A stretch of 23,929 nt of DNA, taken from assembly GCA_018712885.1 (NCBI GenBank), contig DVGE01000150.1, positions 1 through 23,929 of the forward strand, in the 5' to 3' direction. Numbering within the stretch: position 1 is the stretch's first letter; every line of letters begins with the position of its first letter. A program made the translations under genes and the position numbers. This document shows, piece by piece, positions 21,414-23,929 of this stretch. This DNA comes from Candidatus Pullichristensenella stercoripullorum (lineage in GTDB: Bacteria > Bacillota > Clostridia > Christensenellales > Aristaeellaceae). The notes beneath the pieces were generated by a model. It made no database searches. It was given only the letters and a program-made list of their open reading frames with translations, and was not told the origin of the DNA.

Positions 21414-22733
21414 TCACTTGGACTGCGCGTACAGCCAGTCAAACGGCGTCAGCGTGGAGTCGTTCTTCTCGTAGGGGATGGAGAGATCGCCGGAGGGGTT
21501 GTCCGCCGACCAGGAGGTATCGAAGACCACGTCGTGGTTGAACACGCGCACCTCAACATTGTGCAAGGTGTAATGATCCCTGCCCGCGTAGGAGACGTCC
21601 TTGATCTTGGTGTAGAGCACGTTGGGGTTGCCCACGACCTCGGTCAGGTACTGATAGGTGGGGTCGGAGGTTTTGTGGATGTCCACGACCGGGTCGCCGT
21701 CGCCGTGGATGATGTAGATGGGCTTGTCGGTGAGCTGATCGAGCTTCTCCTTGTACTCGTCGGTGATGAAGCCGTCGTCGCCGACCACGGTGTAGGCCGG
21801 GGCCAGGGGCATGGCCGCCGCGAACAGGTCGGGCTCGGCCACCAGCGCCGCCCAGGTGCCGTAGCCGCCGGAGGACACGCCGCTGATGTAGACGCGGTCG
21901 GTGTCGATGGCGGGATTCTCCGCGATGACGTCCTTGATGGTGGCCAGCAGGCTGTCGATCATGCCCTCGCCGCTCCAGGCGCGGGAGGAGCTGGCCTGCG
22001 CAGCCATGACGAAGCTGGGATACTTGCTCTGCACTTCTTCCTCGGCAAAGGCGACGGCGCCGCGGTTGGAGCGCAAAGTGGTTTCGTTATCGGTGCCGCG
22101 CTCGCCGAAGCCGTGCAGCCAGATGACCAGCGGGTACTTCTCGCCCTCGACCAGCTCGGGGGAGTAGAGGCGGTAGCTGATGGCGTCGTTGCCGCCGTAG
22201 GCGAACTCATCCACGGTCTCGGTCTTGAGCGAGCCCTGGGTGTAGGCGGTGCCGGCGGGCAGCACATCGCCGATGTCGGCGTGCTGGGTCACGGTGTACT
22301 CCAGCGTCAGCATGGCGGACTGCGCATAAGTATCGGCGAAGTAGGGGCAGACGATGGCTTCGTCGATATTCGCGCCGTGCAGCAGCTCGATGACGATGTA
22401 GTTGCCGGATTCGGCCTTGTCGCCGACCTCGCCGGTGCTGTTGGCGTAGATGTCGGTGATCGTGCGGTAGCCCTCGAAGTAGACGAGGTTATCTTCGTGC
22501 TGCATGTCGGTGCTCTTGGCATAGACGCTGAAGGTGCGGGTGGTCATGCTCTCGGTCTCCACTTCGCAGTCCAGCGGGATGACTACGGCGATGGCGCTGT
22601 CGTGGTAGTCATAGACCTTGGAAAGGATATCGAAGGTATAGCCGGCGTTCTCCTCCGCCGCCTCTTCCGCGAACGAGGCGCCAAGGCTCAGGGCGAGGAG
22701 CAGGGTGAGCAGGATGGCGAGGAATTTCTTCAT
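21414..22733 (-). CDS. Secreted esterase with EstA-type Ig-like domain
   Basis: This 439-residue exported alpha/beta hydrolase has a signal peptide at residues 1-22 (MKK, hydrophobic core, SFA before EE). An EstA-like immunoglobulin-type domain covers about residues 30-150. The hydrolase domain has the oxyanion motif WLHGFGERG (205-213), nucleophile Ser287 in GVSSGG, an acidic residue in HGDGDPVVD (343-351) and His387 in GRDH. A feruloyl, acetyl or similar ester on plant polysaccharide is a reasonable substrate (inference from the locus). I chose the second ATG (22733): AAAGGAG is 8 bp upstream of it, whereas the ATG at 22751 would place the ribosome site inside the gene. The signal lacks a lipobox. 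Confidence 0.9.
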   Translation of the reverse strand: MKKFLAILLTLLLALSLGASFAEEAAEENAGYTFDILSKVYDYHDSAIAVVIPLDCEVETESMTTRTFSVYAKSTDMQHEDNLVYFEGYRTITDIYANSTGEVGDKAESGNYIVIELLHGANIDEAIVCPYFADTYAQSAMLTLEYTVTQHADIGDVLPAGTAYTQGSLKTETVDEFAYGGNDAISYRLYSPELVEGEKYPLVIWLHGFGERGTDNETTLRSNRGAVAFAEEEVQSKYPSFVMAAQASSSRAWSGEGMIDSLLATIKDVIAENPAIDTDRVYISGVSSGGYGTWAALVAEPDLFAAAMPLAPAYTVVGDDGFITDEYKEKLDQLTDKPIYIIHGDGDPVVDIHKTSDPTYQYLTEVVGNPNVLYTKIKDVSYAGRDHYTLHNVEVRVFNHDVVFDTSWSADNPSGDLSIPYEKNDSTLTPFDWLYAQSK

Positions 22734-22766
22734 GTGCGGTTCTCCTTTCATCGTCGGTGGCGGGCG

Positions 22767-22799
22767 CGCCGCGCCTCAGTCCGCAGAAGGGGCGCGGCG
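22767..22799. repeat. GC-rich hairpin between the two esterase genes
   Basis: CGCCGCGCC (22767-22775) pairs with GGCGCGGCG (22791-22799) across a 15-base loop in the 103-bp gap between the tandem esterase genes. It has no T-run on either strand, so it is more likely an mRNA-stabilising or processing structure than a terminator. Confidence 0.3.
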
Positions 22800-22836
22800 G
22801 CCCGACAAGGGAAGCTATCCGTCAGCTGTGCGTGGC

Positions 22837-23929
22837 TCAGCCGGCGTAAGGCGCGTCGTTGACCTGGGCGAAGATCCAGTCGCGCACGGCGGTGTTGGCC
22901 GTGGCGGGCATCCAGGAGGAGTGCGCCGCGGGCTGCACGGTGCCGGCCAGGTAGGTGACGAAGATCTTGTCGGCGCCCGCTTCGGCGGCGGCGTCGAGCA
23001 CTTCCTGCATCTCGTTGGCGGCCAGTTCGCCGCGCAGGTAGCCGTTGAGGGCGTCGTCGCCGACGCTGACGTAGGTGGTCATGCCCAGGGACTCGAACAG
23101 CTCGGCCGCCAGGGTCATCGAGGCCTCGACGGTGCGCTGATCCTCGGGCAGCTCCTCATTGGAGGAAGTGCCGTCGTCGGCGGAGGTGATGAAGAGCATC
23201 GGCAGGCCTTCGTAGAGGCTGCGATCCTCGCCGGCGTCATTGCAATCATCGTAGGGCTTGTTGGCGATCGGCACGGCCGCGGCCAACAGCTCGGGGTAGG
23301 ACAGCGCCAGGTTGCGCGTGCCGCTGCCGCCCATGGAGCAGCCGATGCTGTAAATGCGGGCGGTGTCGATGTTGTAGGCGGCGATGAGGTCATCGACGAT
23401 GGCCTTCACGTTCGCCAGCGCCACGTCGTTCCAGCCGACGTTGGTCTGGGGCGCGAGCACGAAGCAGGGATGCGCCGCCTGCGCTTCCTTGGAGGAGAAG
23501 TTCAGGGCGCCGCGGTTGGCCAGCAGCGTCTCCTCATTGTCGGTGCCGCTCTCGCCAGCGCCGTGCAGCCAGATCACCAGCGGCAGGTCTTCAAGAGACT
23601 CGTCCGCGGCCTCGTAGCCGGCGGGAACGTAGAGGCGGTAGAGGGTCTCGGTGCCGTCTTCGCTGGTCTTGGAGCCGGCGATGTAGTCGTCCGCCTCAAA
23701 GTGGATGCAGCCGGTGGTGGTGAACCAGCAGTCATCGCCGGGGCAGTAGACGTCGAGGGTGGGGTCGATGTAGGAGTTGTCCGTGGTCCAGAAGTTCATC
23801 TTGCCCTCGTAGTAGCCGGGCACCTGGGAGATGGCGAACTCCACGATCACGTAATTGCCGGTGCGGGCGGCTTCCTGGTACACGCCGGTGTCGCTGACGT
23901 AGACGGCGCGCACGTCGTAGCCGTTGACG
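22837..23929 (-). CDS. EstA-type esterase, N-terminus beyond the window (partial)
   Basis: This open frame continues to the right edge with 364 codons visible. It has the same layout as the downstream esterase: the end of an Ig-like domain (ARTGNYVIVEFAI), oxyanion motif WLHGAGESG, nucleophile Ser in GCSMGG, an acidic residue in the ITSADDG stretch and a C-terminal His in PAAHSSW. The two genes are paralogous but well diverged. The frame is open at the edge (VNGYDV and upstream), so the GTG at 23913 is internal and not the start; a signal peptide is expected outside the window. It is probably co-transcribed with the next gene 103 bp downstream. Confidence 0.88.
   Translation of the reverse strand, partial: VNGYDVRAVYVSDTGVYQEAARTGNYVIVEFAISQVPGYYEGKMNFWTTDNSYIDPTLDVYCPGDDCWFTTTGCIHFEADDYIAGSKTSEDGTETLYRLYVPAGYEAADESLEDLPLVIWLHGAGESGTDNEETLLANRGALNFSSKEAQAAHPCFVLAPQTNVGWNDVALANVKAIVDDLIAAYNIDTARIYSIGCSMGGSGTRNLALSYPELLAAAVPIANKPYDDCNDAGEDRSLYEGLPMLFITSADDGTSSNEELPEDQRTVEASMTLAAELFESLGMTTYVSVGDDALNGYLRGELAANEMQEVLDAAAEAGADKIFVTYLAGTVQPAAHSSWMPATANTAVRDWIFAQVNDAPYAG

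Noticed and set aside
1..23929. CRISPR arrays, tRNA or rRNA genes, phage or transposase genes
   Set aside because: No regular spaced repeats, cloverleaf-like sequences or recognisable recombinase motifs were seen on either strand; a covariance-model search would be the decisive test for small RNAs and riboswitches.

Overview
The window looks like a piece of chromosome from a GC-rich anaerobic member of the Bacillota (Clostridia in the broad sense, possibly a Christensenellales-like gut or rumen lineage). The grounds are strong AGGAGG-type ribosome binding sites before almost every gene, short MKK-type signal peptides ending in A-x-A, ABC sugar uptake with GntR control, and plant-sugar-acid enzymes. 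The taxon is an inference. No rRNA, tRNA, CRISPR array, phage gene or transposase gene was seen.

Layout. Bases 2-211 hold the end of a small membrane protein. Bases 212-688 are non-coding or decayed, closed by a terminator at 689-731. A minus-strand pair (2224 to 741) encodes a divergent RpiB/LacAB-type isomerase and a D-2-hydroxyacid dehydrogenase. It faces a plus-strand LarA-superfamily gene (2373-3644), and the two promoters between them overlap face to face. A long plus-strand array follows: a YtfQRT-YjfF-like ABC importer (3855-8605), a D-tagatose-3-epimerase-like protein (8602-9411), a GntR/FCD regulator, an SDR, a Rpe-family epimerase and an aldo-keto reductase (to 12498). The last block is 6-phosphogluconate dehydrogenase, a LarA homologue, a UxuB-like fructuronate reductase, an FGGY kinase, tagaturonate epimerase UxaE and a ProC-like dehydrogenase (12710-21242). 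A strong terminator closes this array at 21259-21305. After a small structured repeat (21308-21402), two tandem secreted EstA-type esterases lie on the minus strand (21414 to the right edge; the upstream one is cut).

How the genes fit. The five adjacent genes gnd, larA-like, uxuB-like, FGGY kinase and uxaE form a chemically continuous route: D-tagaturonate to D-fructuronate (UxaE), to D-mannonate (UxuB-like), to D-gluconate (LarA-like C2 epimerase), to 6-phosphogluconate (FGGY kinase), to ribulose-5-phosphate plus CO2 (Gnd). Rpe-like and RpiB-like proteins in the same locus could carry pentulose phosphates onward. This would burn hexuronates through the oxidative pentose-phosphate step instead of the usual UxuA/UxaA-KdgK-KdgA route, none of whose enzymes is present here. 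The nickel-pincer active-site residues of LarA are conserved, with matching spacing, in both LarA-superfamily proteins of the window. The second one (2373-3644) has no obvious substrate and is the least explained enzyme of the locus.
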